In this document: one piece after another, positions 26,218-34,259 of the stretch
Position numbering within the stretch: position 1 is the first letter of the stretch
Layout of the letters: every line of letters starts with the position of its first letter
Origin: Alkalinema pantanalense
Lineage (GTDB): Bacteria > Cyanobacteriota > Cyanobacteriia > Leptolyngbyales > Leptolyngbyaceae
Reading direction: 5' to 3'
DNA length: 64,000 nucleotides
NCBI RefSeq assembly: GCF_050753345.1
Contig: NZ_JBLZFX010000012.1
Span: 32,795-96,794 of the forward strand
Notes under the pieces: model-generated
Database searches by the model: none
What the model was told of the DNA's origin: nothing
What the model saw: the letters and a program-made list of their open reading frames with translations, nothing else
Translations under genes and position numbers: made by a program

Positions 26218-26445
26218 TTACCTTAAGAGAAACGGAATCTGCACCGTAATCGCCTTCGTTGGACATTCCTTTTCGCAGGGGAGACAGAACCAACATTCGT
26301 CATATTTCATGTAAGCCTTACCTGTCTCAGGATTTTTAGCCAACACATCCAATGGACAAACGTCAATGCACACGGTACATTTTTCCAAACACTTCGATTC
26401 ATCCACCACCACCGGAACATCTACCCGTTGATTCGTTAATGCCAT
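26218..26445 (-). CDS. AprB-like 2x[4Fe-4S] ferredoxin (ferredoxin 1)
   Basis: A 75-aa ferredoxin with two [4Fe-4S] motifs: C19-x3-C23-x2-C26-x3-C30-P and C51-x2-C54-x2-C57-x3-C61-P. The wider first spacing and the sequence YDECWFCLPCEKECPTKAITV recall AprB, the iron-sulfur subunit of adenylylsulfate reductase, but without its C-terminal tail. It begins 6 nt after the flavoprotein 1 stop, so the pair is translationally linked. It probably transfers electrons to or from the FAD of that partner in the cytosol. Confidence 0.9.
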   Translation of the reverse strand: MALTNQRVDVPVVVDESKCLEKCTVCIDVCPLDVLAKNPETGKAYMKYDECWFCLPCEKECPTKAITVQIPFLLR

Positions 26446-26451
26446 AAAACC

Positions 26452-28200
26452 TTACCTCACAGCGACATCGTAAACTTCTGTTTGCAAATCCACATCAATG
26501 ATGTAGGGATCAATCGATCGCTTAAACAATTGCATTTCGTTGGGTGCAACTTGTTTCAAATTAACATGACAAAACCATTCTGCATCATTACGATCGGGAT
26601 AATCCACACGGTAATGATACAATCCCCAACGGCTCTCACGCCGATAGAGCGAAGCCCGCGCCGCCATTTCCGCACAGTCTCGAATAAAATGCACCTCCAT
26701 ACAACGCATTAGCTCATGGGGATCCCTTGCACCCATTTGGTCTAAGGTGTCGTGATAGCGCACAAAATGCTGCAAGCCAATTTCCATCTTATTCGTGACC
26801 TTGGGCGGTTGCAGGTAATCATTCACCAAGCGCCGTAGTTTGTATTCCACTTGGGTGTGGGGAATCCCATTGGGACGGGTTAAGGGAGCATAAATTCGAG
26901 TGCGTTCCGCCGCTAATAAATCCCCATCTGGCTCGACATGAGGCACCGATCGGGCATAGTGCGCTGCCTGTTCTCCCGCAATGCGGCCATAGACAAAGGC
27001 CCCAATCATATAGTTATGGGGTACACTCGCCATATCCCCCGCGGCGTATAGCCCTAGAACAGTCGTTTCCGCCCGCTCATTCACCCACACCCCAGAAGCA
27101 CTGTGGCCACTACATAGCCCGATTTCCGAAATATTCATTTCAATGCCATGGGTGCGGTAATTTTCCCCGCGTCCTGCATGGAAGCGATCGCGACTGGGGC
27201 GTTCATTGCTCCAAAGAATCGACTCAATTTCGGCAATGGTGGCTTCATCCAAATGGGTCATCTGCAATTGGATCGGGCCTTTACCGGAATTTAATTCCTT
27301 CCAAATTTCCAGCATCATTTGGCCACTCCAATAATCGCAATTAATGAAGCGGTGGCCCTCGGCATTGGTTGTATAGGCTCCAAAGGGGCCCGCCACGTAA
27401 GCACAGGCAGGCCCGTTGTAATCTTTAATCAGCGGGTTAATTTGAAAGCATTCGATATTGGATAACTCAGCTCCGGCATGGTAGGCCATGGAATAGCCGT
27501 CCCCCGCGTTGGTGGGGTTTTCGTAGGTGCCGTAGAGATAGCCCGAAGCGGGCAGGCCCAAACGCCCACAAGCGCCCGTAGACAGAATGACCGCCTTCGC
27601 CTGAATCACCACAAAATTGCCATTACGCACATCAAAGCCGATCGCCCCGATCGTCCGCCCCTCCTGCACAATGATCCGCGTCGCCATCACCCGATTCAGC
27701 ACCCGCACTTTATGACGTTTAACTTGGCGCGTCAGAATGGGTTTGAGGTCTTTGCCTTGGGGCATGGGCAGCACATATTTGCCCACCCGATGCACCTGCT
27801 TGACATCGTAGTTACCCTCGGGGTCTTTTTGGAATTGGACGCCCCAACGTTCGAGTTCCTGAATGGTCTCGTAACCTAGGGTTGCGGTTTGCAAAACGGC
27901 TTTCTGTTGAACGATGCCATCGTTGGCGATCGTGACTTCGCGTACATACTTTTCTGGGGTGGCATGGCCGGGAATCACCGCCGTGTTAACCCCATCCATG
28001 CCCATCGCGATCGCGCCACTGCGGCGAATATTAGCCTTTTCCAAAATCAACACATCCGCATCAGGATTGGCCTGTTTTGCCTTAATCCCAGCCATTGTGC
28101 CCGCCGTTCCACCACCAATTACCAGAATATCCGTAAGGAGGCGATCTACGATGGGATTTTCTGGATCAAAAGCAATCTCTTCCGCAGTGGCTACCATCAT
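26452..28200 (-). CDS. AprA-like FAD-dependent oxidoreductase (flavoprotein 1)
   Basis: A 582-aa flavoprotein of the fumarate reductase/AprA family. The FAD-binding GGGTAG is at 29-34, and the second FAD region reads VLGLYAAGDMASVPHNYMIGAF. The C-terminal part (DPHELMRCMEVHFIRDCAEM, then SRWGLYHYRVDYPDRND) closely matches that of AprA. A GHSASGVWV segment (His near 366) corresponds to the AprA substrate His region, while the Arg-rich substrate loop of AprA is not conserved. The start at 28200 overlaps the SsuA2 stop by ATGA. Cyanobacteria normally use PAPS reductase instead of Apr, so a reductive or oxidative reaction on an imported organosulfur compound is proposed. Confidence 0.85.
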   Translation of the reverse strand: MMVATAEEIAFDPENPIVDRLLTDILVIGGGTAGTMAGIKAKQANPDADVLILEKANIRRSGAIAMGMDGVNTAVIPGHATPEKYVREVTIANDGIVQQKAVLQTATLGYETIQELERWGVQFQKDPEGNYDVKQVHRVGKYVLPMPQGKDLKPILTRQVKRHKVRVLNRVMATRIIVQEGRTIGAIGFDVRNGNFVVIQAKAVILSTGACGRLGLPASGYLYGTYENPTNAGDGYSMAYHAGAELSNIECFQINPLIKDYNGPACAYVAGPFGAYTTNAEGHRFINCDYWSGQMMLEIWKELNSGKGPIQLQMTHLDEATIAEIESILWSNERPSRDRFHAGRGENYRTHGIEMNISEIGLCSGHSASGVWVNERAETTVLGLYAAGDMASVPHNYMIGAFVYGRIAGEQAAHYARSVPHVEPDGDLLAAERTRIYAPLTRPNGIPHTQVEYKLRRLVNDYLQPPKVTNKMEIGLQHFVRYHDTLDQMGARDPHELMRCMEVHFIRDCAEMAARASLYRRESRWGLYHYRVDYPDRNDAEWFCHVNLKQVAPNEMQLFKRSIDPYIIDVDLQTEVYDVAVR

Positions 28201-29276
28201 GAGTTCCCCTTCCAAACAATATCCTGAACCTTAATCTCCTTGGGGATCAACTTAATTTTGCTAAACGTATCCGCAATTTCCTGCTGTTTAGCAATAATTT
28301 CCGCCGTCAGTGGCAAGACTCCATACTCCCGGCGCTTTTCTGCCAGTTCTAAGGGAGCTGGGTCAATGCCCAAGCTAGGTGCCAAAAATTTTGTAACTTC
28401 CGTAGGATTGCTCTTAGCCCAATCGCTACGTTTCCTCACTTCATCCAAAACGGTTTTCAATACCTCAGGATGCTTGTCAATAAAGGATTGTGAAGCTAGG
28501 TAATAGCCTTTGTTCGGGGCCAAACCCGTTGCATCCACAATCTGCTTAGCGCCGATCTTGGTTTCTGCCACAGCTAGGTAGGGATCCCAGATAGCCCAAG
28601 CATCCACTTTGCCAGTTTCAAAGGCAGCACGGGCATCTGCGGGGGTTAAATGCACCACATCCACATCGCTCAAGCTGAGCCCAACGGACTCCAACGCCTT
28701 GACGACCAAGTAATTGGTATTCGAACCTTTGGCAAAGGCAATTTTTTTACCCTTCAAATCCTCCAACTTTTGGATGGGTGAATCCTTGGGAACCACGATC
28801 GCTTCAGCTTTCGTTGAGAGGGGATCGTAGGCCACGTAGCGCACAGGTGTCCCAGCAGCCTGGGCAAAAATGGGCGGCGCTTCTCCGGTATAGCCAAAAT
28901 CGACGGAACCAGAATTCATCGCTTCCAATAGCGGCGGCCCTGCCGGAAACTCAGCCCACTGCACCGTTCCTCCAGAAGCCGCTAGGGCTTTTTCCAAGTC
29001 CTTATTTTCTTTCAATAAACTCAGAATTGTTGCAGCCTTCTGATAACCAATTTTGACGACTAGGCCACTGTTAGCAGAGTTCGCATTGTTGCTAGGTGAA
29101 CTATTCGGAGAAGTCGCCTGATTGTTTTGACTTCCAGAAGAGCAAGCGGAGACAACTAAACTGAGACTTAACCCGATCGCCATGAACGATAAAAAGGCTT
29201 GCAACGACGATCGGGCAAAGCGAGGCTGAATGCGCTGCCAGAGCGCTGTCAAAAAAATAGGTGCTTGTAATGCCAT
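28197..29276 (-). CDS. ssuA: SsuA-type sulfonate-binding lipoprotein (SsuA2)
   Basis: A 359-aa binding protein of the aliphatic sulfonate type. A hydrophobic segment ends in VVSAC, giving Cys45 as lipidation site, followed by a long Ser/Asn linker. Mature-domain signatures are KIGYQKAATILSLLKE, VQWAEFPAGPPLLEAMNSG, DLKGKKIAFAKGS and VDAWAIWDPYLA. The ATG at 29276 is preferred over a GTG at 29291. It overlaps the AprA-like gene (ATGA) and follows the mtnD-like gene, so import and conversion are encoded in one operon. No ATPase or permease is adjacent; it must borrow one. Confidence 0.92.
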   Translation of the reverse strand: MALQAPIFLTALWQRIQPRFARSSLQAFLSFMAIGLSLSLVVSACSSGSQNNQATSPNSSPSNNANSANSGLVVKIGYQKAATILSLLKENKDLEKALAASGGTVQWAEFPAGPPLLEAMNSGSVDFGYTGEAPPIFAQAAGTPVRYVAYDPLSTKAEAIVVPKDSPIQKLEDLKGKKIAFAKGSNTNYLVVKALESVGLSLSDVDVVHLTPADARAAFETGKVDAWAIWDPYLAVAETKIGAKQIVDATGLAPNKGYYLASQSFIDKHPEVLKTVLDEVRKRSDWAKSNPTEVTKFLAPSLGIDPAPLELAEKRREYGVLPLTAEIIAKQQEIADTFSKIKLIPKEIKVQDIVWKGNS

Positions 29277-29370
29277 CAATCTCAACCTCACACGCGAAAG
29301 ATCAAATCAAATCCTTAACTAGGAAATTCCTCACCAGCGTTGGGAAAGAACTCACAAAGGACTCACAATA

Positions 29371-29402
29371 GACAACCCTAAAGAGAGACAACCCTAGAGA
29401 GA
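29371..29402. repeat. 16-bp tandem duplication at the mtnD stop codon
   Basis: GACAACCCTAAAGAGA (29371-29386) and GACAACCCTAGAGAGA (29387-29402) are adjacent; the second copy includes the mtnD stop codon. Confidence 0.75.
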
Positions 29403-29945
29403 AACGGGTTGAAAGTGCACGTCCCGGCCTGTATATTCTGGTACCCAACCATCCGTTCCAGTAAAGTAACGAATCGCCTTAATCTGACGAGTTTCCGTCA
29501 AAACAAACCAATGTTCAGTACCCGCTGGAACGTTGATATATTCTTCAGGATAAACCGTCAACTCAACTTGACTCTCATCGGGTAAAACAAAGCCAAAAAT
29601 ACCTTCTCCATCAATGATGTAGCGGATTTCATCATCAGCATGAGTATGAATCTTATCAAACTTTGCCAACAATTCATCGAGATTGGGAACCTTTGGATGC
29701 AAAACTACCAAATCCCGATTCTGATAACCATCGGATTGTTGAAGTTGTTGAAAATAGTGATCGAAGGTCAACAATACCGCTTCTTTTTCGGTATCGTTGA
29801 GGCTATCCTGGGCCAAAAGCACCTTGAGTTCAGGATTATCTCCGATCGGCCAATGGTGTAACTGAATATCCAGAGGTTGCAGAACCTCCTTAATGCGATC
29901 TAAATCTGTGAGCACTTGACCATTTTCTAGCCTGAGTCTTGCCAT
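29394..29945 (-). CDS. mtnD: Acireductone dioxygenase-like cupin
   Basis: A 183-aa cupin matching acireductone dioxygenase. The four metal ligands are in the expected pattern: H100-x-H102-x3-E106 (KIHTHADDEIRY) and H145 (AGTEHWF). The known enzyme acts in the methionine salvage pathway on an acireductone, with the outcome depending on Fe or Ni. None of the other mtn genes are in this window; the neighbours are a BASS transporter upstream and SsuA2 with the AprA-like pair downstream. It could be true MtnD or a relative recruited for a dioxygenation in organosulfur use. Confidence 0.9.
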   Translation of the reverse strand: MARLRLENGQVLTDLDRIKEVLQPLDIQLHHWPIGDNPELKVLLAQDSLNDTEKEAVLLTFDHYFQQLQQSDGYQNRDLVVLHPKVPNLDELLAKFDKIHTHADDEIRYIIDGEGIFGFVLPDESQVELTVYPEEYINVPAGTEHWFVLTETRQIKAIRYFTGTDGWVPEYTGRDVHFQPVSL

Positions 29946-30041
29946 AATAGCCTCCAGAAAATTATTGCAATTCCTTCGAGAACTGAGTTGATTGCCCCAT
30001 TCCTGGGGAGCGAACTAATCAATCAATCAGCCAATTTTTCA

Positions 30042-30950
30042 TTAAGAAGCCTCCGCTTGCTCAACTTTGATCGTTTCAGCATTACTAAAGACTTGCTTAG
30101 CAATCAGACGGATGATGATGAACAGTGAAAAACTCGTTACGACAATTACACTGACGACGGTGGGATCATCAAAATTTGTCCCTGCAACCAGCAATGCGGC
30201 AGCAATGTTACGCTGGGCAGTTCCAACAGCGAGGGTGCGTTTGGTGTCTTCTGCTGGGCCACCTAAGAGATAACCAATTAAAAAGGATACCAGAATAAAT
30301 CCCGCGATCGCTAAAATTGCACCCGTTTTAACCATGAGGATTAAGCTATCCACTTGGAGCAGAAATGAACTCGTCAACCCGATCACTAAACCAATGCTAG
30401 AAATCTTCCGCATCCAGGGTTGCAGGGTTGCCGCGATCGACGCATTGGTAGCCCGGATAACCAGACCCAAGGCCAGTGGAATCAGCATGAGGGTCAAAAG
30501 GGGTTTGATGATATCCCAGGGGCTCACCTGCACATCCTGTAGAACAAAGGTAAAGGCAAAGGGCATATAAATTGCCGTTAGCCCCATCATCAACAGCATC
30601 ACCCCTGCGGCATAGGCTAAATTGCCTTGCACGAGTTGGGCCAGCTTGGGCAAGACAGGAGGGCCCGCCGCAACCGCCAGAATCGTTAAACCAATCTGAA
30701 CGGAATGATCCAAGGGCGCAACCTGCAATAGCCCATACACAAAGAGCGGAACCAGGATAAAGTTAGCGAGTAGCGACTTCAGGATGAGTCGCACATTCCG
30801 CAAGGGTTCCCAGATTTGCTGAAGCGTGAGACTAAAACCGGTGTCCAGGAGCATGGACAAAATGAGAACGAGGAAGGTGAGCTTATTGACTAGGCGGAGA
30901 TCAATGACACCTTCGATCGTTCTCAGAAGTTCGTGGAAAGTTTCATTCAT
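30042..30950 (-). CDS. Bile acid:sodium symporter (BASS) family transporter
   Basis: A 302-aa membrane protein with eight to nine predicted transmembrane segments and sequence typical of the BASS/Na+-dependent organic anion family (AAGPPVLPKLAQLVQGN, GTAQRNIAAALLVAGTNF). The ATG at 30950 is 7 nt after the methyltransferase stop. Known members carry bile acids, pyruvate, 2-keto acids or other organic anions with sodium. In this operon a sulfur-containing organic acid is a reasonable but unproven substrate; export of a carbon skeleton after desulfonation is another option. Confidence 0.85.
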   Translation of the reverse strand: MNETFHELLRTIEGVIDLRLVNKLTFLVLILSMLLDTGFSLTLQQIWEPLRNVRLILKSLLANFILVPLFVYGLLQVAPLDHSVQIGLTILAVAAGPPVLPKLAQLVQGNLAYAAGVMLLMMGLTAIYMPFAFTFVLQDVQVSPWDIIKPLLTLMLIPLALGLVIRATNASIAATLQPWMRKISSIGLVIGLTSSFLLQVDSLILMVKTGAILAIAGFILVSFLIGYLLGGPAEDTKRTLAVGTAQRNIAAALLVAGTNFDDPTVVSVIVVTSFSLFIIIRLIAKQVFSNAETIKVEQAEAS

Positions 30951-30957
30951 GGGGTTT

Positions 30958-31623
30958 TCAGGTAGGAGCAACCGCCCGATCGGGACTGCCAGAAAAAACA
31001 AAGAGGTGCTGATTGGCCGGTAGGGGGGCAGGTGTCCCTAAATAGCGATGCAACCCAACACCCATATCTCCGGTGGCGGTTAACTGGAAGTCTACTTCTT
31101 CAAACTGAGCCCCTTGGAAGGTCTGCCGCACAAGGTCAGAATAGGCAATGCCATCCCGATGGCCCCTCGTCCAAGCGACTAATGCGCCCGTTTTTGCCAA
31201 GAATTTTAGGTTGCCAATAAGTTGCTGTAGGGCCGCTTCATCCGCCAAGTTGCCAAAAATTCCGCAGACGAGCACGATATCCGCAGGAACCGCCCCTGCG
31301 TAGTTATCCGAGAGGGTTGCATCGCCCTGCAGGAGCTCAATTTGGCTGGCTAACCCGGCTTGCTCGATCGCGGCTTGACCCTGTTCCACCAATTGTGGAT
31401 TGAGTTCAACTAATCGGGCGGAAACATCGGCGCGGCGGGGATGGTTGAGCAATGCGCCCCGTAAATCGCGCCCGTCCCCCGCACAGGCACTCACAATCTG
31501 AATTCGGCCAGGGGGTTGGGCATCGAGCGATCGGGTAATATACCCCTGCACAATTTCAAGGCGTTGTTGGAGCCGTTCCTCGCTCTGATAGAGATCATGC
31601 CATTCAAACCAATCCTTAGGCAT
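30958..31623 (-). CDS. Class I SAM-dependent methyltransferase
   Basis: A 221-aa protein with a Rossmann-like SAM-binding motif I (VSACAGDGRDL at about 44-54), an acidic residue in RLVELNPQLVEQG at the end of strand 2, and LLQGDAT before motif II. The ATG at 31623 has AGGAGA 5-8 nt upstream and is preferred over a frame start at 31737, which would overlap the sulfatase leader region. It heads the seven-gene operon leading to the HEAT protein. The substrate is unknown; methylation of a thiol or of a carboxylate made from an organosulfur compound is possible. Confidence 0.85.
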   Translation of the reverse strand: MPKDWFEWHDLYQSEERLQQRLEIVQGYITRSLDAQPPGRIQIVSACAGDGRDLRGALLNHPRRADVSARLVELNPQLVEQGQAAIEQAGLASQIELLQGDATLSDNYAGAVPADIVLVCGIFGNLADEAALQQLIGNLKFLAKTGALVAWTRGHRDGIAYSDLVRQTFQGAQFEEVDFQLTATGDMGVGLHRYLGTPAPLPANQHLFVFSGSPDRAVAPT

Positions 31624-31739
31624 CTTTATTTCTCCTGCGTAATCGTTGTGAAGTTGATGTTGTGAAGTGGGCTCGTTGCATTGTGATCGAGCTAAAAAAG
31701 TAATCGGTCTGAAAAACTGACTAGCAGTTTTTTGCAAAC

Positions 31740-34169
31740 TTACGCCTGTTTGAGATCAAGGGTGACTTTCTGTAAGTTGCCGGTGAAGGCGAAGGGCACC
31801 TTGTAGTTCTCAATGACTGGAGTTCCCAGATCCCGACCAATATCAAAGGTTTCATCTAAGCCCCAACGGTAGGCAACGGTTTGGGGAATGCGTCCTTCTC
31901 CGACCTGCTGGCCGTTGATAAATAATTTGCCAATGCCGCCTGCTCCGGGCTTGCCACCATCGGACTGGAACTCAAATTTCAATTGAGTTGTTCCTTCGCT
32001 AACTTTTTCCGAGGCTCGGATTAAGGTGCGATCGTTACCCAGGAAGTTGTACGCAAAGGTGGGTTTACCGTCGTCTAAGAAGAAGCTCCATCCCGCAAAC
32101 CGTCCCCCCTGGGAGACTAATACGCCTTCTGCATCATCATCCTGAAGCTGCACATCAGCGGTAATGCTGAAGGATTTGTTTTTAATGTCCGGTGCGCTGG
32201 CTTCGGGGACGCCTTCGGTTCCGGGATAGTAGACAAAATGGGTTCGTCCCTGAACTAGGCTGGGTCTGGTGCTGACATCAAACCGCTTGAGCAGACGATC
32301 GTCTAGCGGCAAGACCTGGTGCTTCTGGGCCTCGGTCAGAAATAGTTTTTGCAATTGCTGCAATTTGGTTGGATTTTGCGCGGCTAGATTGTTGGCTTCA
32401 CTGAAGTCTTCAGCAATGTTGTAGAGCTCCCAGGTATCTTGATCAAAGGTGGTTTTGGAAACAGCTTCCCAAGGCAACCGACCATGGCGGGCCGCAGCCA
32501 CCCAGCCCCGATCGTAGATCGCCCGATTACCAAACATTTCAAAGTATTGGGTAGTGCGGTGGGAGGGTTCCTCCGGATGGTCAAAGGTATACACCAAGCT
32601 GGTGCCTTCGATCGGTTGTTGTTCCACACCATTCACCACCGTGGGAGCCGTAACTCCAGCGGCTTCCAAAATCGTGGGGGCAATATCAATCACATGGTGA
32701 AATTGCGTCCGCAGCCCGCCCCGATCCTGAATCCGATCACCCCAGGCAATAATAAGGGGATCGCGGGTGCCGCCAAAGTGGGAGGCAATTTGTTTAGTCC
32801 ATTGGAAGGGGGTATTGACGGCCCAGGCCCAAGCCGCATGGAAGTGATTAAAGGTTTTGGGGCTGCCTAAATCATCCAAGGCCGCTAGCACCTGTTGGCG
32901 ATCTTCAGGCACCCCGTTAAACACCTTCAATTCGTTAACGCTCCCGGTTAAGCCTCCTTCTGCACTGGCTCCGTTATCCCCAGCAATGTAGATCACAAGG
33001 GTGTTATCTAATTCACCTAACTGATCGATCGCATGAATCACCCGTCCCACCTGCGCATCGGTATGGGCCGTAAATCCAGAAAAGACTTCCGCCTGGTGGG
33101 CAAACAGCTTTTGGTCTTCCTTGGAGAGGGAATCCCAGGCGGGCAGTTCGGCGGGGCGCGGCGTTAATTGCGCATTGGCAGGAATGACCCCTAGCTGTTT
33201 CTGGCGGGCAAAGGTTTCCTCGCGCAATTTATCCCAACCCTGATCAAATTTGCCTTTGTACCGTTCAATCCACTCCTTGGGGGCATGGTGGGGGGCGTGG
33301 GTTGCGCCCGTGGCGAAGTAGGCAAAGAAGGGTTTATCTGGGGCGATCGATTGCTGGGTCTGAATCCAATTAATCGCGTGATCCGCGAGGTCACGGGTGA
33401 GGTGATAGTTGGGATCGTTGAGGGGAGCTTGAATATGCTTGGTATTTTCAACAAGAGCGGGACTCCACTGGTTCGTATCACCGCCTAAAAAGCCATAGAA
33501 GTAATCAAAGCCTAGATGGGTCGGCCAGCGATCGAAGGGGCCAGCGGCACTGGTTTCATAATCCGGGGTGTTATGCCATTTGCCAAAGGCGGCAGTGCTA
33601 TAGCCGTTTTGTTGGAGCACTTCCGCCACCGTCGCGGCACTCCTCGGCAAAATGCTGTTATAGCCGGGATAGCCGGAGGCAATTTCCTGGACGACCCCAG
33701 TGCCGACGGAATGGTGATTGCGCCCGGTGAGTAGAGCGGCTCGGGTCGGGGAGCAAAGGGCGGTGACGTGGAATTGGTTGTAGCGCAATCCTCGATCGGC
33801 GAGGGCGGTCAGTTCTGGAGTGGCGATCGGGCCCCCAAAGGTGCTGGTTTGCCCAAAGCCTTCGTCATCCAGCAGCACGAGCAAAACGTTGGGGGCCTTG
33901 GCCGGGGCGGTGATGGGTTTGGGAAAGTCCGGTTGGGAGTCTTTGTAGGTTAGGCCAATTTTGCCTTGGAACGGTGGCTCAGGAATTGGGAGGACTTTGG
34001 AGGTCGCGGCCCAAGCAGGTAACGGCAGAAAGCTCGTGAGGCTCAGCAACACGATCGTCAAAAATTTTGTGATGCGTCCCAGGAGCGATCGTAATTGCAG
34101 CAGGGTTAGTAACCGCAAGCGAGGCAGGTGCTGGGGATGGAACCCTCGAATGAAACGAACTGTTTTCAT
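31740..34169 (-). CDS. Exported sulfatase (arylsulfatase-type)
   Basis: An 809-aa sulfatase. A long basic leader and a hydrophobic segment (about 36-54, ending PAWAA) indicate export. The catalytic domain follows with metal-binding D101-D102 (LLDDEGFG) and the formylglycine signature C139-S-P-T-R-A-A-L-L-T-G, whose Cys must be converted to formylglycine. Later elements include AYFATGATHAPHHAP and IAGDNGASAEGG. The last 180 residues look like an all-beta domain with a lectin-like fold. It hydrolyses organic sulfate esters, releasing sulfate. The gene for its likely activator lies directly upstream in the same operon. Confidence 0.93.
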   Translation of the reverse strand: MKTVRFIRGFHPQHLPRLRLLTLLQLRSLLGRITKFLTIVLLSLTSFLPLPAWAATSKVLPIPEPPFQGKIGLTYKDSQPDFPKPITAPAKAPNVLLVLLDDEGFGQTSTFGGPIATPELTALADRGLRYNQFHVTALCSPTRAALLTGRNHHSVGTGVVQEIASGYPGYNSILPRSAATVAEVLQQNGYSTAAFGKWHNTPDYETSAAGPFDRWPTHLGFDYFYGFLGGDTNQWSPALVENTKHIQAPLNDPNYHLTRDLADHAINWIQTQQSIAPDKPFFAYFATGATHAPHHAPKEWIERYKGKFDQGWDKLREETFARQKQLGVIPANAQLTPRPAELPAWDSLSKEDQKLFAHQAEVFSGFTAHTDAQVGRVIHAIDQLGELDNTLVIYIAGDNGASAEGGLTGSVNELKVFNGVPEDRQQVLAALDDLGSPKTFNHFHAAWAWAVNTPFQWTKQIASHFGGTRDPLIIAWGDRIQDRGGLRTQFHHVIDIAPTILEAAGVTAPTVVNGVEQQPIEGTSLVYTFDHPEEPSHRTTQYFEMFGNRAIYDRGWVAAARHGRLPWEAVSKTTFDQDTWELYNIAEDFSEANNLAAQNPTKLQQLQKLFLTEAQKHQVLPLDDRLLKRFDVSTRPSLVQGRTHFVYYPGTEGVPEASAPDIKNKSFSITADVQLQDDDAEGVLVSQGGRFAGWSFFLDDGKPTFAYNFLGNDRTLIRASEKVSEGTTQLKFEFQSDGGKPGAGGIGKLFINGQQVGEGRIPQTVAYRWGLDETFDIGRDLGTPVIENYKVPFAFTGNLQKVTLDLKQA

Positions 34170-34186
34170 AGGTTGTATTTCCTGAT

Positions 34187-34258
34187 GTCGAACTGAATGT
34201 CGAACTGGATGTTGAATTAACAGTTGAACTAACGGTTGAGTTAACGGTTGAACTAGAT
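34187..34258. repeat. Six 12-bp tandem repeats between FGE and sulfatase genes
   Basis: Six adjacent units: GTCGAACTGAAT, GTCGAACTGGAT, GTTGAATTAACA, GTTGAACTAACG, GTTGAGTTAACG and GTTGAACTAGAT. They fill almost the whole gap between the FGE stop (34260) and the sulfatase start (34169). A role as ribosome-spacing or regulatory leader is possible; slippage is the simplest origin. Confidence 0.85.
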
Positions 34259-34259
34259 A

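Noticed and set aside
27478..28234. Plus-strand ORFs of 106-133 aa opposite flavoprotein 1
   Set aside because: They are shadows of a clearly coding minus-strand gene with intact FAD motifs.
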